Positions 6,490-14,234 of a stretch of DNA of 32,786 bases are shown in pieces. The stretch covers positions 1 to 32,786 of IMG/VR virus record IMGVR_UViG_3300031999_004559; one strand, 5' to 3'. The notes under the pieces were generated by a model. That model was not told the DNA's origin. It made no database searches and was given only the letters and a program-made list of their open reading frames with translations. This DNA is from a virus. Position numbers and translations under genes: made by a program. The first letter of the stretch is position 1. The number at the start of each line of letters is the position of its first letter.

Positions 6490-7249
6490 AATAGGAATTA
6501 TGGGAGTAGGATTCGTAGGAGGTGCTTTGGCTAAGTGTTTAGAAGAGCCAATCTTATACGATCCGCCAAAAAGATTAGGTTCGGTTGAGGAACTGAATAA
6601 AGCTGATATAATTTTTATCTGTGTTCCTACGCCATACAATGAAAGGGGATTTGATGCCTCAATGTTAGAGGATGCCTTTTCTGTCATTAAGGGGAATAAA
6701 ATAGTGGTAATCAAATCGACAGTGATTCCTGGGACAACCGAAAGATTTCAGGCAATGTATCCTAACCTGAAAGTCTTGTTTAATCCCGAATTCCTGACCG
6801 AAAAGACAGCCGACTTTGATATGCAGAGGCCTGATAGGCAGATTATAGGATATACCAAGGAAAGTTATTCTGTGGCCGAGGATATTATACTGATGCTTCC
6901 TTTAGCCCCATTTGAAAGAATAATGCCAGCCAAAGAAGCGGAGATGGTAAAGTATTTCAATAATTCTTGGTTTGGGACCAAGGTAGTGTTCTGTAACCAA
7001 ATGTATGATTTATGCAAAAAAATGGGGGTAGATTATGACAGCATCAAAGAGTGTGTTTCAGCCGACAGGAGAATAGGAAAGACACACCTTGAAATATGGT
7101 ATCAAAAGAACTTCAGGGGATATTCTGGCAAGTGCCTGCCAAAAGATATAAAATCCCTACTTCAGTTTGCCGAAAAAATAGGGGCTGATTTAGAACTATT
7201 AAAAGTAGTGGATAAAATAAACGATAAACTAATTAAAATAACAAAATGA
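6479..7249 (+). CDS. UDP-GlcNAc/UDP-Glc 6-dehydrogenase-like, lacking C-terminal domain (WbpA-like)
   Basis: A 256-residue NAD-dependent nucleotide-sugar dehydrogenase. GVGFVG (9-14) binds NAD, STVIPGTT (80-87) and NPEFLTE (102-108) are family signatures, K158 in MVKYFNN is the conserved active-site Lys, and C219 in GYSGKCLPKD is the catalytic Cys of the double oxidation. Standard enzymes have 400-430 residues; this one stops where the C-terminal UDP-binding domain should begin, so it is a two-domain form. It would turn UDP-GlcNAc (WbpA role) or UDP-Glc into the uronic acid. The next gene acts on UDP-GlcNAc-uronic acid in known pathways, which favours WbpA. It overlaps both neighbours (11 and 4 bases). 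Confidence 0.87.
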   Translation: MKNKIGIMGVGFVGGALAKCLEEPILYDPPKRLGSVEELNKADIIFICVPTPYNERGFDASMLEDAFSVIKGNKIVVIKSTVIPGTTERFQAMYPNLKVLFNPEFLTEKTADFDMQRPDRQIIGYTKESYSVAEDIILMLPLAPFERIMPAKEAEMVKYFNNSWFGTKVVFCNQMYDLCKKMGVDYDSIKECVSADRRIGKTHLEIWYQKNFRGYSGKCLPKDIKSLLQFAEKIGADLELLKVVDKINDKLIKITK

Positions 7250-7974
7250 GATTCTCATTTTTAGGCACGGGTTTCATATTTCCAACCCATCTAAGGGCGA
7301 TCCAGGAGGTTGGAGGAGAAATAGTTGGTTATGATACTAATGAGGATTGCGTGGTTATATTAGCACCTAATGATAAACATTTTTCTCTTTGTTTGCAAGA
7401 AGTTAAAAAAGGGAAAAAAGTTTTATGTGAAAAGCCACTGGTTATTAGCAGTGTTGATGCAAAAATACTTGCCCAATTCCCAAATATTTATACTGTTTTT
7501 CAATTAAGGCATCATCCAATATTAAAGGAAATAGAAGTTAAAGATATAAACCACATTGATATGGATATAAGCGTTCATCGGGATGATAAATATTTTAATA
7601 GTTGGAAAGGCCAGAACGAGAGGTCGGGTGGAATAATATTCAATTTAGGAATCCACTTTTTTGATGTTCTTATACAATTATTTGGATTTCCTACTCATTG
7701 GGAAACCTTCCATTTTGATATAAAAGGAGCAAGTGGCCTTATGAGGGGGGATAAATATGAATGTAATTGGCGCTTAAAACTAGATGAAGATAAAAAAACC
7801 CAACGGAGGGTATTGAAAATAAATCAAAAAGAATACAACCTTTCAGCCAAAGAAAACCTTGCTTATGAAAATCTGCACAAATATGTTTATCAGGATTTAT
7901 TAGAAGGCAAGGGAGTTCAAGCCAAAGAAGTAGTCGAATTAATACACTTATTAGAGAAACTATCACTAAAATGA
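7246..7974 (+). CDS. Gfo/Idh/MocA oxidoreductase, WbpB/WlbA-like, compact
   Basis: A 242-residue protein. It has a degenerate N-terminal FLGTGFIFPTHLRAI (5-19), the hallmark CEKPL (61-65, catalytic K63), QLRHHP (86-91), SWKG (119-122) and GIHFFDVL (135-142, active-site H137). These motifs and their order match WbpB/WlbA, which oxidise UDP-GlcNAc-uronic acid at C3. Known members have about 310-350 residues. Here roughly 40 residues are missing between the first strand region (GYDTNED, 28-34) and the strand leading to EKP, and the C-terminus is short. It follows the 6-dehydrogenase directly with a 4-base overlap, and with the aminotransferase and acetyltransferase upstream it completes the diacetamido-uronic acid route. 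Confidence 0.85.
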   Translation: MRFSFLGTGFIFPTHLRAIQEVGGEIVGYDTNEDCVVILAPNDKHFSLCLQEVKKGKKVLCEKPLVISSVDAKILAQFPNIYTVFQLRHHPILKEIEVKDINHIDMDISVHRDDKYFNSWKGQNERSGGIIFNLGIHFFDVLIQLFGFPTHWETFHFDIKGASGLMRGDKYECNWRLKLDEDKKTQRRVLKINQKEYNLSAKENLAYENLHKYVYQDLLEGKGVQAKEVVELIHLLEKLSLK

Positions 7975-8891
7975 GAGACTTCCTTCATCTTTTAATGTGC
8001 CCCTTTACTGGTTTGGGATTGCATCAAGGTTATCGGGGGGATGATTGGTTTAAATATAGGATAGGGATATTCAAGCAGTATCCCCTAAGGGCATTATTAA
8101 ACCAGACAGAAAAGGATTTTGTATTATGGGTTTGTTTCAGGGAACAGGAAAGGGACAATCCTTTGACTAAAGAATTCTATAATGACCTGAATAAAACTGG
8201 ACTGAAGTTTATTTTCACCTTTGGCGGAATACCAATCCACGATGATAAATACCAGAATGATAATTTACTGGAAAGGTTAAAAGTTATTCTGCCCCAATTA
8301 AAGAGCGTTTATAATGGCGAGAAATATATTTATGAAACTTGCCAGCCCTCGGATGATTTTTACCACCAGAAAGAAGTGGAGGAAATCCAAAAGCAGGAAT
8401 ACAAAGATAGAAGAATCCTAACCCATAGCAGGGGATATGTTTTCAATCACCAGACGCAAAGACTGGCAGAATGGAATCCCATTATCAATCCGCCATTTTA
8501 TACGATTATGTATCCGGCGGATGTATTCTTTGATGCCGAGAAGCATTTTAAATATATGAGAAATTCTGAGAACCACGGTGATGTGGTTTGGATATTTGAC
8601 CAATTAAAAATGCCAAATTATAGATACTGCGTTCTGACCCACGGAAAGCAGATAAGCACAACTTGGTTTCATCCTTATCGGGAAGGGATGTTTAACTGGA
8701 ATTATGGCGGGCATATCTTAAAAGAATTTGGGATAGATATAGGGACATTTTCTGCAATTCGTTATGGGATAGCCGAGATAAGGGAATTTTTAAGGTATTG
8801 GATTTTCAGGTTATTCATTAAGGGCAGAGTTTATAAAGTGCTAAAAAAAATAAAAAATGAATACGAACACCTTACAAGAAATAGCAGATGA
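7971..8891 (+). CDS. Putative glycosyltransferase (rhamnosyltransferase-like)
   Basis: A 306-residue protein. The N-terminal pattern, a hydrophobic start, a Gly-rich loop (GLGLHQGYRG, 14-23), then DWFKYRIGIFKQYPLRALLNQ (25-45, abbreviated here as the DWxxYR...F...PL..LLNQ pattern) and FVLWVCF, resembles the putative rhamnosyltransferase family. I see no clear DxD in the usual place. The C-terminal 50 residues are basic and aromatic, suggesting membrane association. Position in the cassette between the 3-dehydrogenase and the FkbM methyltransferase supports a glycan role. It overlaps both neighbours (4 and 35 bases). The family assignment is tentative. Confidence 0.5.
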   Translation: MRDFLHLLMCPFTGLGLHQGYRGDDWFKYRIGIFKQYPLRALLNQTEKDFVLWVCFREQERDNPLTKEFYNDLNKTGLKFIFTFGGIPIHDDKYQNDNLLERLKVILPQLKSVYNGEKYIYETCQPSDDFYHQKEVEEIQKQEYKDRRILTHSRGYVFNHQTQRLAEWNPIINPPFYTIMYPADVFFDAEKHFKYMRNSENHGDVVWIFDQLKMPNYRYCVLTHGKQISTTWFHPYREGMFNWNYGGHILKEFGIDIGTFSAIRYGIAEIREFLRYWIFRLFIKGRVYKVLKKIKNEYEHLTRNSR

Positions 8892-9711
8892 TATTTTGTT
8901 TCGTTTGTCAAGACCAAGAATAAGAGAGATTCAGGGTTTTAGGATGTGGATCAACACAAAAGAGCCATCTTATTCTTTTAGAAAGACTTTGCGTTATTAC
9001 GACAAAGTAGAAGCCCACGAACCCTCAACAACCAAAATATTCAAAAAGATAGTGAAGCAGGGGGATGTGGTAGTTGATATTGGCGCCAATATGGGATACT
9101 TCTCTTTATTAGCTAAAAGTTTGGGGGCAGAAGTTTATGCCTATGAGCCAGAACCAAAGAGCTATGGTTATCTGGTTAAAAATGCGGAGATAAACAATTA
9201 CAACATAACAGCAAGGAGTTCAGCAATATCAAACATTTTGGGCAAGGAAAGATTCTATTTTTGTTCTTATGATTCGGGGCATCACACTTTAAAACAGAAT
9301 AAAGGGATAAAGGATTACAGAAAAACATCCTTGATAAGAAAATGTATGGATTTATTCCAGAAGAAATATATAGATATTTTCACCACAACTTTAGATGACG
9401 AGATAAAGGAGAGGGTGGATGTAATCAAGATGGATTGCGAAGGTTCAGAACTTTTGGCGATAAAGGGGATGAGTAGAATACTAATGGAGAACAAAGACTT
9501 GAAGATGATAATAGAGTTCTTTCCCTTATTATTGGAAAAAATGGGGTCTAATCCTAAAGACTTATTTGACATATTAAATAATCGTTTTAAAATATACATC
9601 ATACCAAATGATTATTCAGCCCAAAAGGGGTTGAGGGTCGATTCTTATTTGGATTTGATGAAGCACTTAACAAAGGTCGATTCACATTTAAATTTATTTT
9701 TAACAAAATGA
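8857..9711 (+). CDS. FkbM-family methyltransferase
   Basis: A 284-residue protein. VVDIGANMGYFSLL (72-85) is the SAM-binding motif typical of FkbM proteins, followed by the acidic YEPEP (96-100) and the C-terminal signature DVIKMDCEGSE (188-198) with the downstream EFFP segment. The family often methylates sugar hydroxyls in O-antigens, glycolipids and antibiotics. The gene starts inside the preceding one (35-base overlap) and its stop overlaps the next ATG, so it belongs to the cassette transcript. It would be the second methyltransferase of the cassette and probably acts on a different position or residue than the one at 5069. Confidence 0.85.
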   Translation: MNTNTLQEIADDILFRLSRPRIREIQGFRMWINTKEPSYSFRKTLRYYDKVEAHEPSTTKIFKKIVKQGDVVVDIGANMGYFSLLAKSLGAEVYAYEPEPKSYGYLVKNAEINNYNITARSSAISNILGKERFYFCSYDSGHHTLKQNKGIKDYRKTSLIRKCMDLFQKKYIDIFTTTLDDEIKERVDVIKMDCEGSELLAIKGMSRILMENKDLKMIIEFFPLLLEKMGSNPKDLFDILNNRFKIYIIPNDYSAQKGLRVDSYLDLMKHLTKVDSHLNLFLTK

Positions 9712-10196
9712 ATGAAATTATAATAACAATAATCCTTGTCACAATTGGAATAATTATTACTTGGAATTTTAAACCGAAAGACAAGAAAAAAGCATTTTAC
9801 CAACGATTGATAGATAAAATAGAAGAGGGTAGATGGAATGGCGAGTTGAGGATAATCGTATTAAAGCAGATAAGGGAAGGGATAAGACAGCAATTTGACA
9901 AGATATCCGATGTTATAAAGGGATTTGAGGATAATCTGGAAAAACTACGGTTAGAAAATCCACGACCAACCGAGAAGATAAATAAACTTCAAGACGAAAA
10001 GCACAAATACGAATTAGATGCCGACAAGATGAAAGAACAAATGATGGGAAAAGCAATAAAGGACAGGCCAGATGACCCCGAGTGTGTGGCAGAATACCAC
10101 GGCGGGATAGATGAAGAGATAAAGAGTATTGAACAGAATCTAATTGGCGGGGATGAATTTAGAAAAGTAATAGAAAAAGAACTTAAAAAACTATGA
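9708..10196 (+). CDS. Membrane-anchored coiled-coil protein
   Basis: A 162-residue protein of unknown family. Residues 2-20 form one strongly hydrophobic segment (IIITIILVTIGIIITW), with no cleavage site, so it is a signal-anchor placing the remainder in the cytoplasm or periplasm. After a Lys-rich stop-transfer stretch the protein is mostly charged helix, with a coiled coil around 60-110. A segment RPDDPECVAEYHGGIDEE near 119-136 is less charged and could be a conserved loop. It lies at the boundary between glycan and packaging genes and overlaps both neighbours by 4 bases. Possible roles include a membrane link for the glycan enzymes or a spanin/holin-like factor; none is supported by motifs. 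Confidence 0.55.
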   Translation: MNEIIITIILVTIGIIITWNFKPKDKKKAFYQRLIDKIEEGRWNGELRIIVLKQIREGIRQQFDKISDVIKGFEDNLEKLRLENPRPTEKINKLQDEKHKYELDADKMKEQMMGKAIKDRPDDPECVAEYHGGIDEEIKSIEQNLIGGDEFRKVIEKELKKL

Positions 10197-10348
10197 ACTA
10201 CTTAGATAGAAAACAAAAATTAGTAACAGAGTTCAATGAGTTAGAAGCAAGACAGAGAGAAATAATGGGGGCTATTAAAGTATTAGAAGAAATAGAGAAA
10301 GAAAATGAACCACAAAAAGATAAAAAAGAGGATACTAAAGCTAAATGA
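10193..10348 (+). CDS. Small charged coiled-coil peptide
   Basis: A 51-residue ORF whose ATG overlaps the upstream stop in an ATGA arrangement. It is a single amphipathic helix with a heptad pattern in its first 37 residues and a Lys/Glu/Asp-rich tail. No Cys, no membrane segment, no recognised family. The overlap and the pattern of charged third-position-AT codons, like its neighbours, support a real gene. Confidence 0.5.
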   Translation: MNYLDRKQKLVTEFNELEARQREIMGAIKVLEEIEKENEPQKDKKEDTKAK

Positions 10349-10433
10349 TTACTGGCATCCTGAACTATTCGTTCTAATGCCGGTGATTATTTATATCTGT
10401 ATAATTCTATGGTTGATATACCAGAAGATATAG
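10305..10433 (+). CDS. Possible small membrane protein overlapping two genes
   Basis: A 42-residue ORF in another frame, starting inside the coiled-coil peptide and ending inside the terminase small subunit gene. The first 13 residues are very basic, and residues 23-39 form a hydrophobic span (LVLMPVIIYICIILWLI-like). Basic N-terminus plus one span is a common layout for small phage membrane proteins. It covers the only 60-base gap here. It may be genuine, but no homology is recognised. Confidence 0.35.
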   Translation: MNHKKIKKRILKLNDYWHPELFVLMPVIIYICIILWLIYQKI

Positions 10434-10750
10434 CTGATAATCAGCAAGAAAACAACAAAAAAGTAATAGGAAAACCATTTCCTCCTGGAGTTTCGGGCAA
10501 TCCAAAAGGCAGACCGAAGGGCAAGACAATGAAGGAATATGCAAGAGAATTCTTAATGAGTATGACCGATGATAAGAAACTTGAATTTCTCAATACTTTA
10601 TCAAAGGAAGTCGTGTGGAAAATGGCGGAAGGAAATCCACATCAGGATACAGATATAAAGCACGATGTCTCTGATAATCTATTTGAGTTAATAAACAATG
10701 CAATTAGAGAGGAAGAAGGCGATACAATTCCAGGAGAAGATAAGGAATGA
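10409..10750 (+). CDS. Probable terminase small subunit (DUF5681-type)
   Basis: A 113-residue protein. KPFPPGVSGNPKGRPKGK (22-39) is the signature of the DUF5681 N-terminal domain, a Gly/Pro/Lys-rich segment found in proteins encoded just before large terminases in many phages. The rest is helical and acidic toward the C-terminus. The role is recognition of viral DNA and handing it to the large subunit. It overlaps the large subunit gene by 53 bases. There is no clear HTH, so assignment as small terminase rests on the motif and on position. Confidence 0.7.
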   Translation: MVDIPEDIADNQQENNKKVIGKPFPPGVSGNPKGRPKGKTMKEYAREFLMSMTDDKKLEFLNTLSKEVVWKMAEGNPHQDTDIKHDVSDNLFELINNAIREEEGDTIPGEDKE

Positions 10751-12071
10751 ACCTAAATGGTTTTTTGATACCATTCTTAAAAGACCTCTTTGGGCAAAAG
10801 AAGAGGAGATTTTGCTTGCTGTAAAAGATAATAGAGATGTATCTGTCAGGAGTTGTAATGCTTCGGGCAAGACTTATACGGCTGGCGGGATAGTTCATTG
10901 GTATCTTATGGGGTTTGAAGATGCTGTGGTTATCACAACCGCCCCAACAGGAAGGCAGGTTAAAGAAGTATTATGGAGAGAGATTAAAGCGGGTTGTTCT
11001 GGTAGGCACTTATATCCCATAAACTCTGTTTTAGAAACTAAAATAGGGCTTGGAGATAAATGCTTTGCTTTAGGATTGGCTACAGATACTCCCGATCAAT
11101 TTCAGGGGTTTCACTCAAAGAACTTGATGGTTATAGTTGACGAAGCGTCCGGTGTTGATGACACTATTTTTGAAGCAATAGACGGATTAAAACCAACAAG
11201 GATACTATTATTAGGAAACCCATTAAGGACAACTGGAAGATTCGCAAACACTTTTAAGGAAGAAGGAATTAAAAAGATTGCTATTTCGGCATTTGATACT
11301 CCAAACTTAAAAGAGGGAAGAATAGTAATTCCCGGGTTGATAACAAAAGAAGACGTAGAGAAGATTAAGCAAAGATATGGTGAAGATAGCGATGTTTATA
11401 GGGTTAGGATATTGGGGGAGTTTCCAAAAGCAGAATCAGATGTCTTAATTTCAATTGATGAGGTATATCAGGCAATAAATAGGGAAGTTGTTGTTAATCC
11501 GCAATTTGAAAAGAAAATGGGGGTTGATATTGCAAGATATGGAGATGACAGAAGTGTTATAGTAATTAGGCAAATGGAAAAGGTTTTAAGAAAAGAAGTT
11601 ATACAAGGGGCAGATTTAATGAGTTTGGCGGGGCAGATAATAAAGATAGCAAAAGAAGATTATGTGAAGCCAGAGAATATAAACTTAGATGTTATAGGAA
11701 TGGGGGCTGGAGTTGTTGACAGGTTGAGGGAACAGGGCTGGAAAGTTAATGGGATAAATGTTGCGATGCCAGCCCAAGATCCTGAACATTATGCTAATTT
11801 GCGGGCAGAACTTTATAATAAAATCAAAGATTGGATTAAGAAAGCACAACTGACGAAAGATGACGACTGGTATGAGTTAACAAATGTAAAATATAAATTT
11901 ACATCAAAAGGACAAATGATAATGGAGAAAAAGGAAGATATGAAAAAGCGGGGAATACCAAGCCCAGATGTTGCGGATGCCCTGACATTAACATTTGCAA
12001 GTATGGGAATAATATCTTATCAGCAGGCATCAAAACCTGTATTACCCTACTATCCCGAAATGGGATTTTAA
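10698..12071 (+). CDS. terL: Terminase large subunit
   Basis: A 457-residue packaging motor. The N-terminal ATPase has a Walker A variant SCNASGKT (52-59), Walker B VIVDEA (145-150) with the catalytic Glu, and a coupling motif LLGNP (171-175). The C-terminal RNase H-like nuclease shows D277 in GVDIARYGDDRSV, D331 in LDVIGMGAG, and D424/D427 in SPDVADALTL, the three acidic positions that bind metal. Length is ordinary for the family. It pumps DNA into the prohead through the portal and cuts it. The ATG lies inside the small subunit gene. Unusually, two glycan genes, a small ORF and a long non-coding region separate it from the portal gene. Confidence 0.96.
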   Translation: MQLERKKAIQFQEKIRNEPKWFFDTILKRPLWAKEEEILLAVKDNRDVSVRSCNASGKTYTAGGIVHWYLMGFEDAVVITTAPTGRQVKEVLWREIKAGCSGRHLYPINSVLETKIGLGDKCFALGLATDTPDQFQGFHSKNLMVIVDEASGVDDTIFEAIDGLKPTRILLLGNPLRTTGRFANTFKEEGIKKIAISAFDTPNLKEGRIVIPGLITKEDVEKIKQRYGEDSDVYRVRILGEFPKAESDVLISIDEVYQAINREVVVNPQFEKKMGVDIARYGDDRSVIVIRQMEKVLRKEVIQGADLMSLAGQIIKIAKEDYVKPENINLDVIGMGAGVVDRLREQGWKVNGINVAMPAQDPEHYANLRAELYNKIKDWIKKAQLTKDDDWYELTNVKYKFTSKGQMIMEKKEDMKKRGIPSPDVADALTLTFASMGIISYQQASKPVLPYYPEMGF

Positions 12072-12075
12072 ACAT

Positions 12076-12948
12076 ATGAAATACAAATCAATTATAGGTC
12101 TTAGTGGTGGTTTAGATAGTTCAATGACCGCTTGGTTAATCGGCAAAGAAAAGCCATTAGCTCTAATAGTCGATAACCATTGGAACACAGACATAGCCAA
12201 CAGGAATATAATAAGGATCATCAACCATTTCCAACTGGACTACCTATGGATTAAAGTTGACCGAGAGCAGTTCAGGGATTTGCAGTTAGCGTTTATAAAG
12301 TCTGGAATATCAAATATAGAAATCCCAACAGACCACATTTTATATGCTTTAGTTTATAAAGTAGCTGATATGGTTGGGGCTAAAGTTATTTACAATGGCG
12401 GTAATCCCCAAACAGAAGGGAATATGCCAGAAGAGTGGGGATATAATGCAAGAGACTTGAAGTTCATCAAGGCGATACATAAAAGATTCGGTGAAAAGCC
12501 GATGGATAAAGTGCCGACATTGTCTTTGCTGGGCTATCTCTATTACATATTCATCAAGAGAATCAAGATAGTCCAGCCATTAGAGGACACAGACTACAAC
12601 GTAAAAAGAGCGAAGGAACTATTAAAGAAAGAAATCGGCTGGGAGGATTACGGAGACAAACACGAAGAATCAATCTATACAAAGTGGTTTCAGCAGACTT
12701 ACTTGCCTGAAAAATTCGGAAGAGACAAAAGAATACCTCATTATCAGGCATTAGTTAATTCCTGGCAGATGACAGAAGAGGAAATGCAGGAAAGATTAAA
12801 GACAAAACCAATTAATAAATTAGAACCATTTAATATTGACTGGCGGAATATTCCCATAACAACATACAAGGATTATCCCAACGATTCTTGGGTATTCAAT
12901 CAAACCAGTCCTCTGATGAAGTTAGGAAGAAAAATAATAAAACATTAA
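12076..12948 (+). CDS. N-acetyl sugar amidotransferase, PP-loop ATPase (WbpG/PseA-like)
   Basis: A 290-residue member of the adenine-nucleotide alpha-hydrolase superfamily. SGGLDSS (10-16) is the PP-loop that binds ATP. IVDNHWN (31-37), DLQLAF (68-73), PTDH (84-87), NGGNPQTEG (107-115) and WGYNARDLK (121-129) match the sugar amidotransferase family, as does a late DYGDKHEESI segment. WbpG and PseA convert an acetamido group on a sugar into acetamidino, using ammonia supplied by partner HisH/HisF-like proteins, which are not in this window. The ATG is 4 bases after the terminase stop. In context it would amidinate the diacetamido-uronic acid made upstream. The family call is strong; the substrate is inferred. 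Confidence 0.88.
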   Translation: MKYKSIIGLSGGLDSSMTAWLIGKEKPLALIVDNHWNTDIANRNIIRIINHFQLDYLWIKVDREQFRDLQLAFIKSGISNIEIPTDHILYALVYKVADMVGAKVIYNGGNPQTEGNMPEEWGYNARDLKFIKAIHKRFGEKPMDKVPTLSLLGYLYYIFIKRIKIVQPLEDTDYNVKRAKELLKKEIGWEDYGDKHEESIYTKWFQQTYLPEKFGRDKRIPHYQALVNSWQMTEEEMQERLKTKPINKLEPFNIDWRNIPITTYKDYPNDSWVFNQTSPLMKLGRKIIKH

Positions 12949-13785
12949 ATGAAACTTTGCACTTCAACCTCACACGCTGAACCGAACAACAAGATTTCGT
13001 CTTTTGAGGTAAAGGCCCTGAAGGTTTGGAAGATGGAAAGATACGAATGGCCAAAAGACATTAGAGAACCGGTTGTATTTTTTGGAATGTATCATATCGG
13101 GGACTATCTTCGATTTATAAAGCACTGGGGAAAAAAGATTATTGTTTGGACTGGGGGAGATATTGTGAATCTCAAAAAGAAATACTTATTTAGCACTGGG
13201 AAAAACTTCTGGCTGTCAAAACTACTGACTTGGATTCCAGCTTATAAACTATTCCAAAATACAGAATCTTATTGCGAAAATGAATTAGAGCAAAGAGAAT
13301 TAAGGAAGTTAGGAATCAAATCAAAAATAAAACCTACTTTCTTAGAGGAGATAAATGACTTTCCGATTTCATTTAAACCATCAAAGAACCCGACTGTTTA
13401 TGTCTCAATAAGAAAAGGCACAGAAAACGATTATGGTTTTAAATTAGTGGAGAGGTTGCGAAAGATTCTTCCCGATATTAACTTCTATATCTTTGACGGG
13501 ACAACTTCAAACAGGGAATTCAACAAAAAGATAAGAAACTTCCATTGCGGCTTCAGACCAAACGAGCACGATGGATTTTCAGAGATAACAGCCAAGTCAG
13601 TTTTGATGGGGCAGTATCCGATAACAAGGATCAAATATCCGATGATAGACCATTATGAGACTGAGGAGGAACTAATTGTGTTATTGAAGGATTTAAAAAA
13701 TAAAAAAGAGCCAAATATAAAAGCCAGAGATTATTATAGAAAAATTCTCAATAATTTACCCTTCTTAAAATGTTGCAATCAATAG
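12949..13785 (+). CDS. Putative glycosyltransferase (GT-B-like)
   Basis: A 278-residue protein starting directly after the amidotransferase stop. The C-terminal half has the GT4/GT-B pattern: a strand TVYVSIRKG (149-157), a helix, then FRPNEHDGFSEITAKSVL (202-219), where the acidic residue and the Gly-Phe-Ser segment correspond to the donor-binding E-x7-E region, followed by MGQYPITRI, equivalent to the usual MA.G.PVI. The N-terminal half has FFGMYHIGDYL and IVWTGGD loops suitable for the acceptor side. It is shorter than most GT4 enzymes (about 350-400). Pairing with the amidotransferase suggests it transfers the modified sugar; this is inference. Confidence 0.6.
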   Translation: MKLCTSTSHAEPNNKISSFEVKALKVWKMERYEWPKDIREPVVFFGMYHIGDYLRFIKHWGKKIIVWTGGDIVNLKKKYLFSTGKNFWLSKLLTWIPAYKLFQNTESYCENELEQRELRKLGIKSKIKPTFLEEINDFPISFKPSKNPTVYVSIRKGTENDYGFKLVERLRKILPDINFYIFDGTTSNREFNKKIRNFHCGFRPNEHDGFSEITAKSVLMGQYPITRIKYPMIDHYETEEELIVLLKDLKNKKEPNIKARDYYRKILNNLPFLKCCNQ

Positions 13786-13982
13786 CCAAATCTAAAATAG
13801 AATTGGAGATAGAGAATATGCATCCGAAAGAGGCGGAATTATTAAAGGATTATTTTATTCTTTTAATTGGGGCCGGAATACATAAAATAAGGAATGGAAA
13901 ATTAATATTATATTTTAACGAAGATGGTTTAATGCAAATAGGAACAAATGAGATAATCTGGAAGAAAAAATGTAAAACATAG
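13770..13982 (+). CDS. Small hypothetical protein
   Basis: A 70-residue ORF that overlaps the preceding gene by 16 bases. It has an N-terminal charged helix, a hydrophobic segment FILLIGAGI (29-37) too short and mixed for a sure membrane span, and beta-strand-like segments KLILYFNEDGLMQI and EIIWKKK. No family is recognised. It is the last gene before the long non-coding region, and its stop codon falls in the first bases of repeat copy R2. Confidence 0.5.
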   Translation: MLQSIAKSKIELEIENMHPKEAELLKDYFILLIGAGIHKIRNGKLILYFNEDGLMQIGTNEIIWKKKCKT

Positions 13983-14031
13983 GCGACTTTTCGTTAAAAT
14001 TTAAGCACAAAATTCCGTATAGTAGAAGGAG
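13979..14031 (+). repeat. Repeat copy R2 (gene-block-start element)
   Basis: Second copy of the element at 2602-2654. ATAGGCGACTTT (13979-13990) and the 23-base AAGCACAAAATTCCG...TATAGTAG block (14003-14025) are identical to R1 and again separated by 12 bases. The spacer differs; here it begins TCGTTAAAAT (13991-14000), which is shared with the third copy at 21233. An AAGGAG follows at 14026-14031. Unlike R1 it is almost entirely non-coding. Confidence 0.75.
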
Positions 14032-14121
14032 TTAATAACGATAAGGTGAACTTTACGTTCATTTCATCGTTTATGTTTTTAACCCACTCGCCATTATCAC
14101 TTGGTTCAGCTCCCGCTTCTT

Positions 14122-14150
14122 TTGACACCTCCAAGGACAAAGGATTTAAG
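14122..14150 (+). promoter_or_regulatory. Weak sigma-70-type promoter candidate
   Basis: TTGACA (14122-14127) is a perfect -35 box, followed after 17 bases by TTTAAG (14145-14150), a four-of-six match to the -10 consensus. A transcript from here would start near 14157 and meet the terminator at 14231, giving an RNA of about 75 bases, unless termination is incomplete. The -10 is poor, so this is a suggestion only. Confidence 0.3.
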
Positions 14151-14180
14151 GAACAATTAAATAGTCTAACTCTTACATAG

Positions 14181-14234
14181 AGCGGACACAATAATATATC
14201 AATTAATTTTGGTATAGTTCTGTGTCCGCTTTTT
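14181..14234 (+). terminator. Strong intrinsic terminator
   Basis: AGCGGACACA (14181-14190) pairs perfectly with TGTGTCCGCT (14221-14230), and the T tract follows at once. The loop contains a second stem, TATATC (14195-14200) with GGTATA (14211-14216). It should end transcripts coming from the terminase/amidotransferase block and so separates them from the portal and later genes. Confidence 0.85.

Noticed and set aside
10698-12071. Recoded stop codons (TAG or TGA read as sense)
   Set aside because: The large genes run full length with standard code, and TAA, TGA and TAG all occur as ordinary stops followed by new gene starts.
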